This document shows positions 1 through 6,912 of a stretch of 40,798 nucleotides of DNA, piece by piece. The notes below the pieces were generated by a model that saw only the letters and a list, made by a program, of their open reading frames with translations, was not told where the DNA came from and ran no database searches. Origin of the DNA: an uncultured Prevotellaceae bacterium (GTDB lineage Bacteria > Bacteroidota > Bacteroidia > Bacteroidales > Bacteroidaceae); contig CALCEL010000024.1 of assembly GCA_937900485.1 (NCBI GenBank), forward strand, positions 1-40,798, written 5' to 3'. Each line of letters opens with the position of its first letter. The first letter of the stretch is position 1. The translations under genes and the position numbers were made by a program.

Positions 1-19
1 TCTATGCACTACACGACTG

Positions 20-130
20 CCGTATCACTCGAAATGTCGGATGAACCATTTTTTTATTGTCACGTGTCAATGAAAAAAGAGGAGTTTCGAACAATATAAA
101 ATGTGCGAAATGGCAGATGCCATCTCATTG
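20..130 (-). repeat. Partial copy (C) of a dispersed intergenic repeat
   Basis: Read on the minus strand, this stretch resembles the repeat copies at 15400-15715 and 31850-32150. The block GAAAAAAGAGGAGTTTC at 71-87 matches the reverse complement of the copy near 31870, and AAAATGTGCGAAATGG at 99-114 matches the reverse complement of 15395-15415 exactly. The central inverted-repeat part of the element would lie left of the window, so only one end is visible. Boundaries are approximate. No coding potential is seen. Confidence 0.55.
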
Positions 131-326
131 GAGTTTCAGCGAAATTCTCAGACAGTCACTGATACAAAAACATAGTGTACTTTACGGCTGTTGATAGTAG
201 TGTAAGTGTATTATTTGTATTTTTCTTTTGATTTAACATCATGCAATAAGAGAGCACATAAGCTGGGTGTCACATGATATTAACGTTATTCCTATAACAA
301 TATTCGTCATGTATCGTTTAAAAACG

Positions 327-354
327 AAAAAAGCAACTGCACTCCTGCAATTGC
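327..354 (-). terminator. Intrinsic terminator of the leftward RNA
   Basis: The arms GCAACTGCA (333-341) and TGCAATTGC (346-354) form a 9-bp stem with one G-T pair and a 4-nt loop. The minus-strand transcript then runs into six T residues (A-run at 327-332). It is oriented to stop transcription coming from the promoter at 748-778. There is no protein gene between the two, so it defines the 3' end of the candidate noncoding RNA. Confidence 0.75.
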
Positions 355-449
355 ATTTCTTTCTTAATCTAAAACCTATATTCTTACTTCAGGACACTTC
401 CTGATATTTTCTTAACTTATGCTTTAACTAATCGCTATTAACTCAACAA

Positions 450-697
450 CAATCTTTTACCTTGTTTTATTCCTTGAAAAACAAATCTTTTACCTTCTCA
501 AAACTAAACTGCCTAATGAGAACAACAATCTTTATTACCTTTTTATTCCTTTGTATTTTACAAAACCTTAAAAAATTAAACCCTCTATAAATTCCTTTTT
601 CAATCTTTTACCTCATTAACACCTTATTGAGTTCCTAAAAAACAAATCTTTTTAACTTACCTCAAAAAACTAATACTCAAAACAAATCTTTTACCTT
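450..697 (-). repeat. Cluster of six short degenerate direct repeats
   Basis: On the plus strand the copies read CAATCTTTTACCTT (450-463), CAAATCTTTTACCTT (482-496), CAATCTTTATTACCTT (526-541), CAATCTTTTACCT (601-613), a longer variant at 643-662, and CAAATCTTTTACCTT (683-697). Spacing is 32, 44, 75, 42 and 40 nt; the 75-nt gap has room for a decayed copy. All lie inside the candidate RNA. Spacing is too irregular and units too short for CRISPR. Confidence 0.75.
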
Positions 698-747
698 AAC
701 TAACCTATTCTAATCGTCTGAGGAATTCTTTTTTCCTTTTGACACTG

Positions 748-778
748 CAAAGGTATGGAGCTTATCAGTAATGACAAA
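748..778 (-). promoter_or_regulatory. Bacteroidota-type promoter of the leftward RNA
   Basis: On the minus strand, TTTG (775-778) is followed after exactly 19 bp by TACCTTTG (748-755), matching the -33/-7 consensus of the Bacteroidota primary sigma factor. Transcription should start near 742-745 and run left. This is one of the best promoter matches in the window. Confidence 0.75.
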
Positions 779-833
779 ATTTCATAAGGAAAATCTTTAA
801 ATTTTTAATATTTTCTTGACTATAATCAATAAT

Positions 834-878
834 TGTGTGGGTACACACCTAAAAAAACGCCTTTTGTGTGCCCACACA
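834..878. repeat. Inverted repeat upstream of the LOG gene
   Basis: TGTGTGGG (834-841) and CCCACACA (871-878) are perfect 8-bp arms around a 29-nt spacer that itself contains ACACACC and TGTGTG. No T-run follows, so it is not an obvious terminator. It lies between the leftward RNA promoter and the LOG gene and could be an operator or a structured leader. Function is unknown. Confidence 0.4.
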
Positions 879-943
879 CACCCAAATTACCGTTTTCGTG
901 GCTCTTCACCCTGCAAGTCGTTAAAATACCATATATATATTTG

Positions 944-971
944 TTGTTTTCGTAAAAGATTACCATATTTG
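944..971 (+). promoter_or_regulatory. Possible promoter of the LOG gene
   Basis: TTG (944-946) and CATATTTG (964-971), one mismatch from TAnnTTTG, are spaced 17 bp apart. They would give a start of transcription about 10-15 nt before the ATG at 989. The match is imperfect. Confidence 0.35.
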
Positions 972-988
972 CAAAAAATAATATCAGC

Positions 989-1519
989 ATGAATAGAGTA
1001 GGTGTTTTTTGTGCCTCGTCTGACAGAATGGACAATATATATTATGAGGAGGCCTTAAAACTTGGTAAATGGATAGGTGAGAATAAAAAGACCCTCGTAT
1101 ATGGTGGAGCGAACTGCGGACTGATGGAGACGCTTGCTAAGACTGTTCACGAGAATGGTGGAACGGTGTATGGAATAGTTCCTCAGGTTCTTGTTCGCAA
1201 CGACCGTGTCAGCGACTATATAGATATTAACTTCAGATGTGAGAATCTCACTGACAGAAAAGAATTTCTCGAGAGTGAGTCTGACGTTTTGGTAGTCATG
1301 CCAGGCGGCATAGGCACGTTGGATGAGATGTTCACGGTGATGGCTTCCAACACTATAGGTACTGGCGGAAAGAAGCTTATCCTCTGGAATATAAACCACT
1401 TTTGGGACAGTTTGTTGTCCTTGTTCAATGACTTGGAGAAGAAGAATGTTGTCAACAAGTCACTGGACAGTCTTTTCGTATGCGTGGACAGTTTTGAAGA
1501 GCTGTGCTCCTTACTCTAA
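989..1519 (+). CDS. LOG family (TIGR00730) nucleotide hydrolase
   Basis: This 176-residue protein belongs to the LOG (Lonely Guy)/TIGR00730 Rossmann-fold family, whose members hydrolyse nucleoside 5'-monophosphates to a free base and ribose 5-phosphate. The family is known for cytokinin activation in plants, but in bacteria the true substrate is often AMP or unknown. The diagnostic PGGxGTxxE motif is present (PGGIGTLDE, about residues 105-113), as are the N-terminal GVFCASSD segment and GGANCGLME (39-47). Length is usual for the short bacterial form. It starts at an ATG preceded by a weak TAnnTTTG-like box. pfkB follows after 34 bp on the same strand, so the two may be cotranscribed. Assignment to the family is firm; substrate is not. 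Confidence 0.85.
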   Translation: MNRVGVFCASSDRMDNIYYEEALKLGKWIGENKKTLVYGGANCGLMETLAKTVHENGGTVYGIVPQVLVRNDRVSDYIDINFRCENLTDRKEFLESESDVLVVMPGGIGTLDEMFTVMASNTIGTGGKKLILWNINHFWDSLLSLFNDLEKKNVVNKSLDSLFVCVDSFEELCSLL

Positions 1520-1553
1520 TTATTAACGTCTACATATTTATTTAAAGGTAATT

Positions 1554-2483
1554 ATGCGTAAAATAATAGGTATCGGCGAGACCATCATGGATATTATATT
1601 CAAGAATGGTCAGCCTACTGCGGCGGTTCCCGGAGGCTCTGTGTTTAACGGAGTGATATCGTTGGGACGCCTGGGACAGAATGTTGTCATGATCACGGAG
1701 ACTGGTAATGACAAGGTGGGTGAGATTATCAAGGGTTTTATGATGGAAAACGGTATTGACACGAGTGGTGTGTGTGTCTATGAGGACGGAAGGACTGCTA
1801 TATCACTCGCTTGGCTCAACGAGAGAAATGACGCTGAATACTCTTTCTATAAGGATTACCCTAAGGCGAGACTCGACGTGGAGTGGCCTGAGATTAATAA
1901 GGACGACATTATTATGATGGGCTCTTACTTCGTGCTCAATCCGGCGTTGCGTGACAAGGTGAGGGAGTTCCTGTGTTATGCGAGGGAGAGAGGTGCGTTT
2001 ATCTACTACGACATCAACTTCCGTTCCACTCACCGTGATGAGGCTCTCAAGTTGTATCCTAACATATTGGAGAATTTCGAGTTCGCTGACATCGTCAGGG
2101 GCTCAACGGAGGACTTCGATAATATGTTCGGCATATCTGACCCTATTGAGGCGTATGAGAGTAAGGTATGTTACCACTGTAAGACAATGATATGTACTGA
2201 CGCCGACGGCGATATCCGTCTTGTCACTCCGGAGATGAGGAAGACTTACCCGGTGAAGCAGATTGAGACGGTTAGCACCATAGGCGCCGGCGACAATTTC
2301 AACGCGGGAGTGGTATACGGACTGATGAGAAACGGTGTGCTGCGTGATAATCTTGACGGACTGGACGAGAAGGTGTGGGATGATGTCATAGCAATGGGAC
2401 AGAGACTGGCTGTCAACGTCTGTCAGAGTTTTAATAATTCTATTAGTAAGGAGCTGGCTGACGAGATTGCCGCCTTCAGGTAA
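1554..2483 (+). CDS. PfkB-family carbohydrate kinase
   Basis: This 309-residue cytoplasmic protein is a ribokinase/PfkB-family sugar kinase. It transfers phosphate from ATP to a sugar, probably fructose or a related sugar; the sequence does not fix the substrate. The N-terminal glycine-rich signature is visible (GGSVFNGVISLGRLG, about residues 25-40). The C-terminal signature around GAGDNFNAG (about 244-252) carries the expected catalytic Asp247 and the anion hole. Length is typical. The ATG is preceded by AAAGGTAATT. recX begins 10 bp after its stop, which suggests cotranscription but no functional link. Confidence 0.85.
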   Translation: MRKIIGIGETIMDIIFKNGQPTAAVPGGSVFNGVISLGRLGQNVVMITETGNDKVGEIIKGFMMENGIDTSGVCVYEDGRTAISLAWLNERNDAEYSFYKDYPKARLDVEWPEINKDDIIMMGSYFVLNPALRDKVREFLCYARERGAFIYYDINFRSTHRDEALKLYPNILENFEFADIVRGSTEDFDNMFGISDPIEAYESKVCYHCKTMICTDADGDIRLVTPEMRKTYPVKQIETVSTIGAGDNFNAGVVYGLMRNGVLRDNLDGLDEKVWDDVIAMGQRLAVNVCQSFNNSISKELADEIAAFR

Positions 2484-2493
2484 TGTCAGGTGT

Positions 2494-2973
2494 ATGTTTG
2501 CTAAAGCAAAAAAGGTTATGACTGAGGATGAGGCTTATTATAAGCTCTCATCCTTATGTGCCGCCGCCGAATACTGTGAGACGGACATGAGGAAGAAGAT
2601 GAGCCGATGGGAGTTGCCAGATGGAGCGGAGGACAGACTGATCAACAAGCTGGTGAGCGAGAGGTTCATAGACGAGAGCAGGTTCGCAATGGCTTTCGTG
2701 AGAGAGAAATTCAGATTCAACCACTGGGGAAAGGTGAAAATATCCATCGAGCTGAAGAGGAGGGGAATAAGCCAGATGGTTATTGATGAGTCTTTGGACG
2801 AGATTCATGAGGATGACAACCACGACACTCTCCTGTCATTGCTGATGTCTAAAAAGAAGAGTGTCAAAGGTAAGACAGACACCGAGATAAAGTTTAAGCT
2901 CATGAGATTCGCATTGTCAAGGGGGTTCACCATTGATGACATAGAACGAGTTATCGACACTGTCATTAAGTAA
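2494..2973 (+). CDS. recX: RecX-family regulatory protein
   Basis: This protein of about 159 residues resembles RecX, a small helical protein that modulates RecA filaments during recombination and SOS. The features are the N-terminal 'EDEAYYKLSSLCAAAEYCETDMRKKM' type helix, here with YKL..C...E.....MRKK, followed by three-helix repeats: RLINKLVSERFIDESRFAMAF, then KISIELKRRGIS, then a C-terminal repeat ending in the RGFTIDDIERVI segment. I start at the ATG at 2494. The frame extends back to a TTG at 2467 inside pfkB, which is implausible. An ATG at 2518 is another possibility. It follows pfkB by 10 bp. recA is not nearby. Confidence 0.8.
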   Translation: MFAKAKKVMTEDEAYYKLSSLCAAAEYCETDMRKKMSRWELPDGAEDRLINKLVSERFIDESRFAMAFVREKFRFNHWGKVKISIELKRRGISQMVIDESLDEIHEDDNHDTLLSLLMSKKKSVKGKTDTEIKFKLMRFALSRGFTIDDIERVIDTVIK

Positions 2974-2989
2974 ATTGTTGCATCGCATT

Positions 2990-4684
2990 ATGATAAAAGC
3001 TGATTCATTACTTTTTTTTCTGATACCATTCATATTATTGTCATGTGATAATAGTTATGATAGATATTATTCGGAGTTGAACAAAAAAGCGGAGACAAAC
3101 CCGAGGGAGGTGCTTAGTCTTCTTGACGAGAAACAACATAATATCGAGAATATGCCTAACGACGTGAGGATGAGGTTTTCTTTGCTGAGGTATAAGGTTG
3201 AGGACAAGTGTTATGTTGAGCATAATTCCGACAGCATCATAAATATTTTATACGACTATTTCTCTGAGTGTGGCTCTATAGGGGAGAGAATGGAGGTGAA
3301 TTACTACATGGGAAGCACCTATAGGGACATGAGAAATTATCCTCTCGCCGTCACTTACTACTATAAGGCAGCCGACATAGGCGAGAACAACGTGTTGGCT
3401 AATGTGGATTCCATGACGCTGGCCAACGTTTACTCTCAGCTTAGCCAGATGAACGGTAACATGGGTAAATACTCTGAGTCGCTGGATTACGTCATAAGAG
3501 CATTGAGAATCAGGCAAGACTTGGGAGTGGATGACTTTCAGTCGTATCAGGACGTAGCTAACTCATACCTGCTTTGCGGACAGAACGACAGTGCGTCATG
3601 TTACTACGAACGGGGCAGGTCGATGATGACTGACGATGGGGAAGTGTATAACATATCGCAGTTTTTGGGAGATTATCTTAATTTCCAACTCTTGTCTGAG
3701 AATAAGGCGAAGGCGCGTGAGACGCTGGACATGCTATATGGTATGTGCGTCGACTCTCTGTCGTCTTATGTGCTGTCAAAGATGGCTAATTACTATACTT
3801 TCTTCGATGTCAGCATTGACTCGTTTGAGTATTATACTCTGAAGTCCTACGAGAAGGAGACTGACATGAGAATGAAGTCGGAGTGCGCCAAGAGACTCTT
3901 TGTATTGTATACTATAAGAAAAGATGAGAAGAAGGCTGCCGATTACGCTTTCAGACATTTCGACTATGAGGACTCGGCATTGGTCATCGAGAAGGTCAAT
4001 GACACAAAGCTCGCATCCAGCTTTCATCAGTCACAGCAGCTCTCATCTATGAGGAAAAAGATTAATGATGACAGGATAGAGAAGATAGAGTATATTTTCT
4101 TATCGTTGTTCGTGTTCGCTTTGCTCACGGTAATCGTGTTCACCGTATTGATGGTACACATGAGGAGTAAGATAGTGGCCGCTAGACGTATGGACAATCT
4201 GAAGACGGCAAAGGACAGGATGGAGAAGAGACATCTGAAGATTATGAAGGTGATGGAGGCGGACACTAAGCTGAGGATTGACGTGGGGGAGGACTTGTCA
4301 CCGGTACTCAGAAAGCTTCACCATATCTCACGCTCCTACACTGAGGTGTTGATGGAGGATACGTGGGCTGAGGTCTTTCATGCCATTGACACCTCTCACC
4401 CTAATTTCCGTGGTTATGTGTTGTCTTATAATGAGCATATGGAGAATAAAGACCTTATAATCATTTATCTCGCTTTCCTCGGAATAAAGCAGGCTGACAT
4501 GGCGCGTCTGTTCAAAAACGCGCGTTCAGTGATTAACCGTAGGATACACCGTCTGGAGTTTATGCTCGGTATTGACGTGTATGAAATGATAGACAGATAC
4601 CTGAAGACTGAGAACAAGGGTATCAAATGGTTTAGCATGGAAGAGTGGTTAGGGTCAGACAATGACTGGAGCGACGACGAGTAA
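2990..4684 (+). CDS. Membrane TPR protein with C-terminal HTH-like region (regulator)
   Basis: This protein of about 564 residues has an N-terminal lipoprotein-like signal (hydrophobic run ending LLSC), then a long extracytoplasmic region with TPR-like helical pairs, for example around ANVYSQLSQMNGNMGKYSES and YRDMRNYPLAVTYYYKAADI. One strong membrane segment follows at about residues 365-390. A charged coiled-coil stretch and a cytoplasmic C-terminal region with a helix-turn-helix-like segment (LGIKQADMARLFKNARSVINRRIHRL) complete it. The architecture suggests a membrane-spanning one-component regulator that senses outside and binds DNA inside. Ligand and targets are unknown. The first in-frame start is a TTG at 2975, but the ATG at 2990 gives a cleaner signal. 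A protein of the same design lies at 32426-33994 on the other strand. recX ends 16 bp upstream. Confidence 0.7.
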   Translation: MIKADSLLFFLIPFILLSCDNSYDRYYSELNKKAETNPREVLSLLDEKQHNIENMPNDVRMRFSLLRYKVEDKCYVEHNSDSIINILYDYFSECGSIGERMEVNYYMGSTYRDMRNYPLAVTYYYKAADIGENNVLANVDSMTLANVYSQLSQMNGNMGKYSESLDYVIRALRIRQDLGVDDFQSYQDVANSYLLCGQNDSASCYYERGRSMMTDDGEVYNISQFLGDYLNFQLLSENKAKARETLDMLYGMCVDSLSSYVLSKMANYYTFFDVSIDSFEYYTLKSYEKETDMRMKSECAKRLFVLYTIRKDEKKAADYAFRHFDYEDSALVIEKVNDTKLASSFHQSQQLSSMRKKINDDRIEKIEYIFLSLFVFALLTVIVFTVLMVHMRSKIVAARRMDNLKTAKDRMEKRHLKIMKVMEADTKLRIDVGEDLSPVLRKLHHISRSYTEVLMEDTWAEVFHAIDTSHPNFRGYVLSYNEHMENKDLIIIYLAFLGIKQADMARLFKNARSVINRRIHRLEFMLGIDVYEMIDRYLKTENKGIKWFSMEEWLGSDNDWSDDE

Positions 4685-4686
4685 TA

Positions 4687-4730
4687 ACATGCCGCACTGT
4701 TTGTTGCTCATAACAAACAGCACGGCATGT
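4687..4730. terminator. Shared hairpin between convergent genes
   Basis: A long near-perfect hairpin separates the convergent TPR regulator and asnB: ACATGCCG (4687-4694) pairs with CGGCATGT (4723-4730), and CTGTTTGTT with AACAAACAG inside it. It lacks a long T-run on either side, but its position between two converging stops makes a bidirectional terminator likely. Confidence 0.65.
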
Positions 4731-4768
4731 GTCGAAAAAGCAGATAAAAGTTATCGTATCGTCATTCA

Positions 4769-6448
4769 TTAGTCAGCGTCATCATGTACGTCTGTCACGG
4801 CTCTTCCGCTTGGCTCGTTCATGTTCTTGAACGCCTTGTCCCACTCCAGAGCCTCGGCAGTGGAGCATGCAACGCTCGGTATGCTTGGTACGGTGAGAGC
4901 CGCTGACTTGCTTGGGAAGTGTTCCTCGAAGATGCTCCTGTAGTAGTATTCCTCTTTGTTCATAGGTGGGTTGACAGGGAAACGCTCGGCAGCGTGACTC
5001 ATCTGCTCATCGCTCACCAGCTTGCTGGTCACTTCCTTCAGTGTGTCTATCCAGCTGTATCCCACACCATCGCTGAACTGTTCTTTCTGTCTCCACGCCA
5101 CGCTCTCAGGCAACAGCTCGGCGAATGCCTCTCTTAAGACACCTTTTTCTATCATCTTGCCCGGACACATCTTCAGCGCAGGGTTTATTCGCATCGCCAC
5201 ATCCATGAATTCTTTGTCAAGGAATGGCACGCGTCCCTCAACTCCCCACGCCATGAGTGACTTGTTGGCGCGCAGACAGTCGTACATGTACAGCTTCTGA
5301 ATCTTTCTTACTGTCTCTTCATGAAATTCTTTTGCTGACGGAGCTTTGTGGAAATACAGATAGCCTCCGAAGATTTCATCAGCACCCTCTCCGCTCAGCA
5401 CCATCTTGATACCCATGCTTCTTATCACTCTTGCCAACAGATACATAGGTGTTGAGGCTCTGACCGTGGTCACGTCGTATGTCTCTATGTAATATATCAC
5501 GTCACGGATGGCGTCGAGACCTTCTTGAATGGTATAGTTAACTTCGTGGTGTACTGTTCCTATGTGCTCCGCCACCTCACGGGCTTTTTTAAGGTCTGGC
5601 GCTCCTTTCAGTCCCACAGCGAACGAGTGGAGCCTCGGCCACCACGCCTCATGCTTGTCGTCAGCCTCTATGCGCTTTGCGGCGTAGAGTTTAGCTATGG
5701 CAGATATCACTGAGCTGTCTAATCCTCCTGACAACAGCACTCCGTATGGCACGTCACTCATCAGCTGTCTCTTGACGCTCGCCATGAGGCTCGTGCGCAA
5801 CAGCTTCACAGCCTCCTCGTGGTCTGACGTCAGCCAATTGTTGTCGTCATACCTGAACCAGTCACGTGTGTACCATCTCTCTATCTTTCCGCCGTTACCG
5901 CTGTGACAGTAATGACCCGGAGGAAACACCTCGTACTCGTCGCAATATCCCTCAAGGGCTTTCAGCTCACTAGCCACATAGGTCATGCCGTCTTTGTCAT
6001 AACCTATGTACAAAGGAATGACTCCCACTGAGTCACGCGCCACGAGGTATTCGTCTGTAGATGAGTCATACAACACAAAAGCGAATATTCCGTTCAGCTT
6101 GTCTATGAATGAGCTGCCGTATTTCTCGTATAAGGCTAATATGACCTCGCAGTCAGAGCCTGTCTTAAACGTATAGGTGTCCCCTATTTCCTTTCTCAAT
6201 GCCTGGTGGTTGTAAATCTCACCGTTGACAACAAGTATCTTACTGTTGTCAGACGAGTAGAGTGGTTGTCCTCCTGACAAAGGGTCAACGATGGCAAGAC
6301 GCTCGTGGGCCATTACCACCTGCTCTGAGCTGTATACACCGCTCCAGTCCGGTCCTCTGTGTCTTATCATAGAGGACATCTTCAGACACTGTTTTCTTGT
6401 CTCCTTCGGATCTCGTTTGTTATTTAGTATTGCTACAAATCCGCACAT
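4769..6448 (-). CDS. asnB: Asparagine synthetase B (glutamine-hydrolysing)
   Basis: This 559-residue cytoplasmic enzyme makes asparagine from aspartate, glutamine and ATP. The protein starts MCGF, so after removal of Met the N-terminal Cys2 is the glutaminase nucleophile. Glutaminase-domain residues expected from E. coli AsnB are present: Arg50, Asn75, Glu77 and Asp99. The synthetase domain has the PP-loop SGGLDSS (240-246) and the later GEGADE motif. Length is typical. It stands alone on the minus strand, with its own promoter at 6676-6707 and a leader of about 220 nt. The leader contains an Asn-rich mini-ORF and a terminator hairpin, indicating control by asparagine supply through attenuation (see the separate entries). 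Family assignment is very secure. Confidence 0.95.
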   Translation of the reverse strand: MCGFVAILNNKRDPKETRKQCLKMSSMIRHRGPDWSGVYSSEQVVMAHERLAIVDPLSGGQPLYSSDNSKILVVNGEIYNHQALRKEIGDTYTFKTGSDCEVILALYEKYGSSFIDKLNGIFAFVLYDSSTDEYLVARDSVGVIPLYIGYDKDGMTYVASELKALEGYCDEYEVFPPGHYCHSGNGGKIERWYTRDWFRYDDNNWLTSDHEEAVKLLRTSLMASVKRQLMSDVPYGVLLSGGLDSSVISAIAKLYAAKRIEADDKHEAWWPRLHSFAVGLKGAPDLKKAREVAEHIGTVHHEVNYTIQEGLDAIRDVIYYIETYDVTTVRASTPMYLLARVIRSMGIKMVLSGEGADEIFGGYLYFHKAPSAKEFHEETVRKIQKLYMYDCLRANKSLMAWGVEGRVPFLDKEFMDVAMRINPALKMCPGKMIEKGVLREAFAELLPESVAWRQKEQFSDGVGYSWIDTLKEVTSKLVSDEQMSHAAERFPVNPPMNKEEYYYRSIFEEHFPSKSAALTVPSIPSVACSTAEALEWDKAFKNMNEPSGRAVTDVHDDAD

Positions 6449-6489
6449 ATTTCTTATTCGTGTTTTATTGTTTGTGTATGTTGTGTGTC

Positions 6490-6528
6490 AAAAAATGTGA
6501 AGGCTGGTCCTAATAGTTAGAACCAGCC
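6490..6528 (-). terminator. Attenuator terminator in the asnB leader
   Basis: In the leader transcript, GGCTGGTTCTA (6528-6518) pairs with TAGGACCAGCC (6512-6502): an 11-bp stem with one G-U pair and a 5-nt loop. After six further bases comes a run of six T (6495-6490). It lies between the leader-peptide stop and the asnB start (6448). The neighbouring upstream gene has its own terminator at 6852-6883, so this hairpin can only act on the asnB transcript. Confidence 0.75.
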
Positions 6529-6585
6529 CCGTTTTGTGTTTTGTGTTGTGTGCGTCACTCTACCGTGAATTTTTTTTCGGCTGGT
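6502..6585 (-). promoter_or_regulatory. Mutually exclusive antiterminator/terminator pairing in the asnB leader
   Basis: ACCAGCC occurs twice in the leader RNA: once inside the leader-peptide codons (6585-6579, codons for Tyr-Gln-Pro) and once as the 3' arm of the terminator (6508-6502 region). Both can pair over 7 bp with the single GGCTGGT (6528-6522). Pairing with the upstream copy would prevent the terminator. A ribosome stalled at Asn codons 6-9 would leave the upstream copy free, whereas one that reaches the stop codon would tend to cover it. No upstream partner for a separate pause hairpin was seen. Confidence 0.65.
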
Positions 6586-6646
6586 ATGATGTGGGAATAT
6601 GAACATTCGTGTTGTATGAGTTATTATTATTCATAAGATTCATCAT
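6560..6646 (-). CDS. Asn-rich leader peptide of asnB
   Basis: A 28-codon open frame begins at an ATG (6646-6644; a second ATG follows immediately) about 25 nt after the predicted transcription start and ends in TAG at 6562-6560. The peptide starts MMNLMNNNNSYNTN and has eight asparagines in 28 residues, including four in a row (AAT AAT AAT AAC). Such codon runs for the product amino acid are the hallmark of attenuator leader peptides in his, leu, thr and trp operons. It lies directly upstream of asparagine synthetase, between a consensus promoter and an intrinsic terminator. No conventional function is expected for the peptide itself. Confidence 0.7.
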   Translation of the reverse strand: MMNLMNNNNSYNTNVHIPTSYQPKKNSR

Positions 6647-6675
6647 TCTGCTTACTTTATTTCTTTAATACGTTG

Positions 6676-6707
6676 CAAATGTAAAGCATAATAAAATAAC
6701 TACCAAA
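6676..6707 (-). promoter_or_regulatory. Promoter of the asnB leader and gene
   Basis: On the minus strand, TTTG (6704-6707) is followed after 20 bp by TACATTTG (6676-6683), matching the Bacteroidota -33/-7 consensus. The predicted start is near 6670, giving a leader of about 220 nt before asnB. Confidence 0.7.
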
Positions 6708-6841
6708 CAAAAAGAAAGAAAAATGAATAAAATGTATGAATTATGTCAATTATTATATCGATTTGTCTGTGTTTTGTCAGAAAACAGTGTCTTTTACGTG
6801 TCACTTTAATCTGTCTCTCTCATATATATTAGTATAATGTA

Positions 6842-6884
6842 TAAATAAGAGGTCCGTTATGTCTGTTGTCAGGCATAACGGATC
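6842..6884 (-). terminator. Terminator of the rdgB-nucleoside kinase unit
   Basis: ATCCGTTATG (6883-6874 on the minus strand) pairs with CATAACGGAC (6861-6852), a 10-bp stem with one G-T pair. A T-rich tract follows leftwards. It lies 30-60 nt after the nucleoside kinase stop. Confidence 0.65.
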
Positions 6885-6912
6885 TCCGTATAGTAAGTTA
6901 CTACGTGTAATG

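Larger units (their letters stand above)
327..745 (-). ncRNA. Candidate noncoding RNA with a repeated AGGTAAAAGATT motif
   Basis: A complete leftward transcription unit is visible. A promoter with consensus boxes and 19-bp spacing lies at 748-778, and an intrinsic terminator lies at 327-354. The roughly 415 nt between them has no convincing open frame on either strand. On the transcribed strand it carries six copies of a motif close to AAGGTAAAAGATTTG, spaced mostly 32-44 nt, several followed by a GTTTTT..AGGAA segment. The repeats look unpaired and A-rich, which would suit repeated binding of a protein or base pairing to targets. This is inference; I cannot assign it to a known RNA family from sequence alone. 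Alternatively it could be a long untranslated relic whose gene has been lost. Confidence 0.6.

Noticed and set aside
450..697. CRISPR-like array
   Set aside because: The units are only 13-20 nt, degenerate and irregularly spaced, spacers are AT-rich and not uniform, and no cas gene is nearby.
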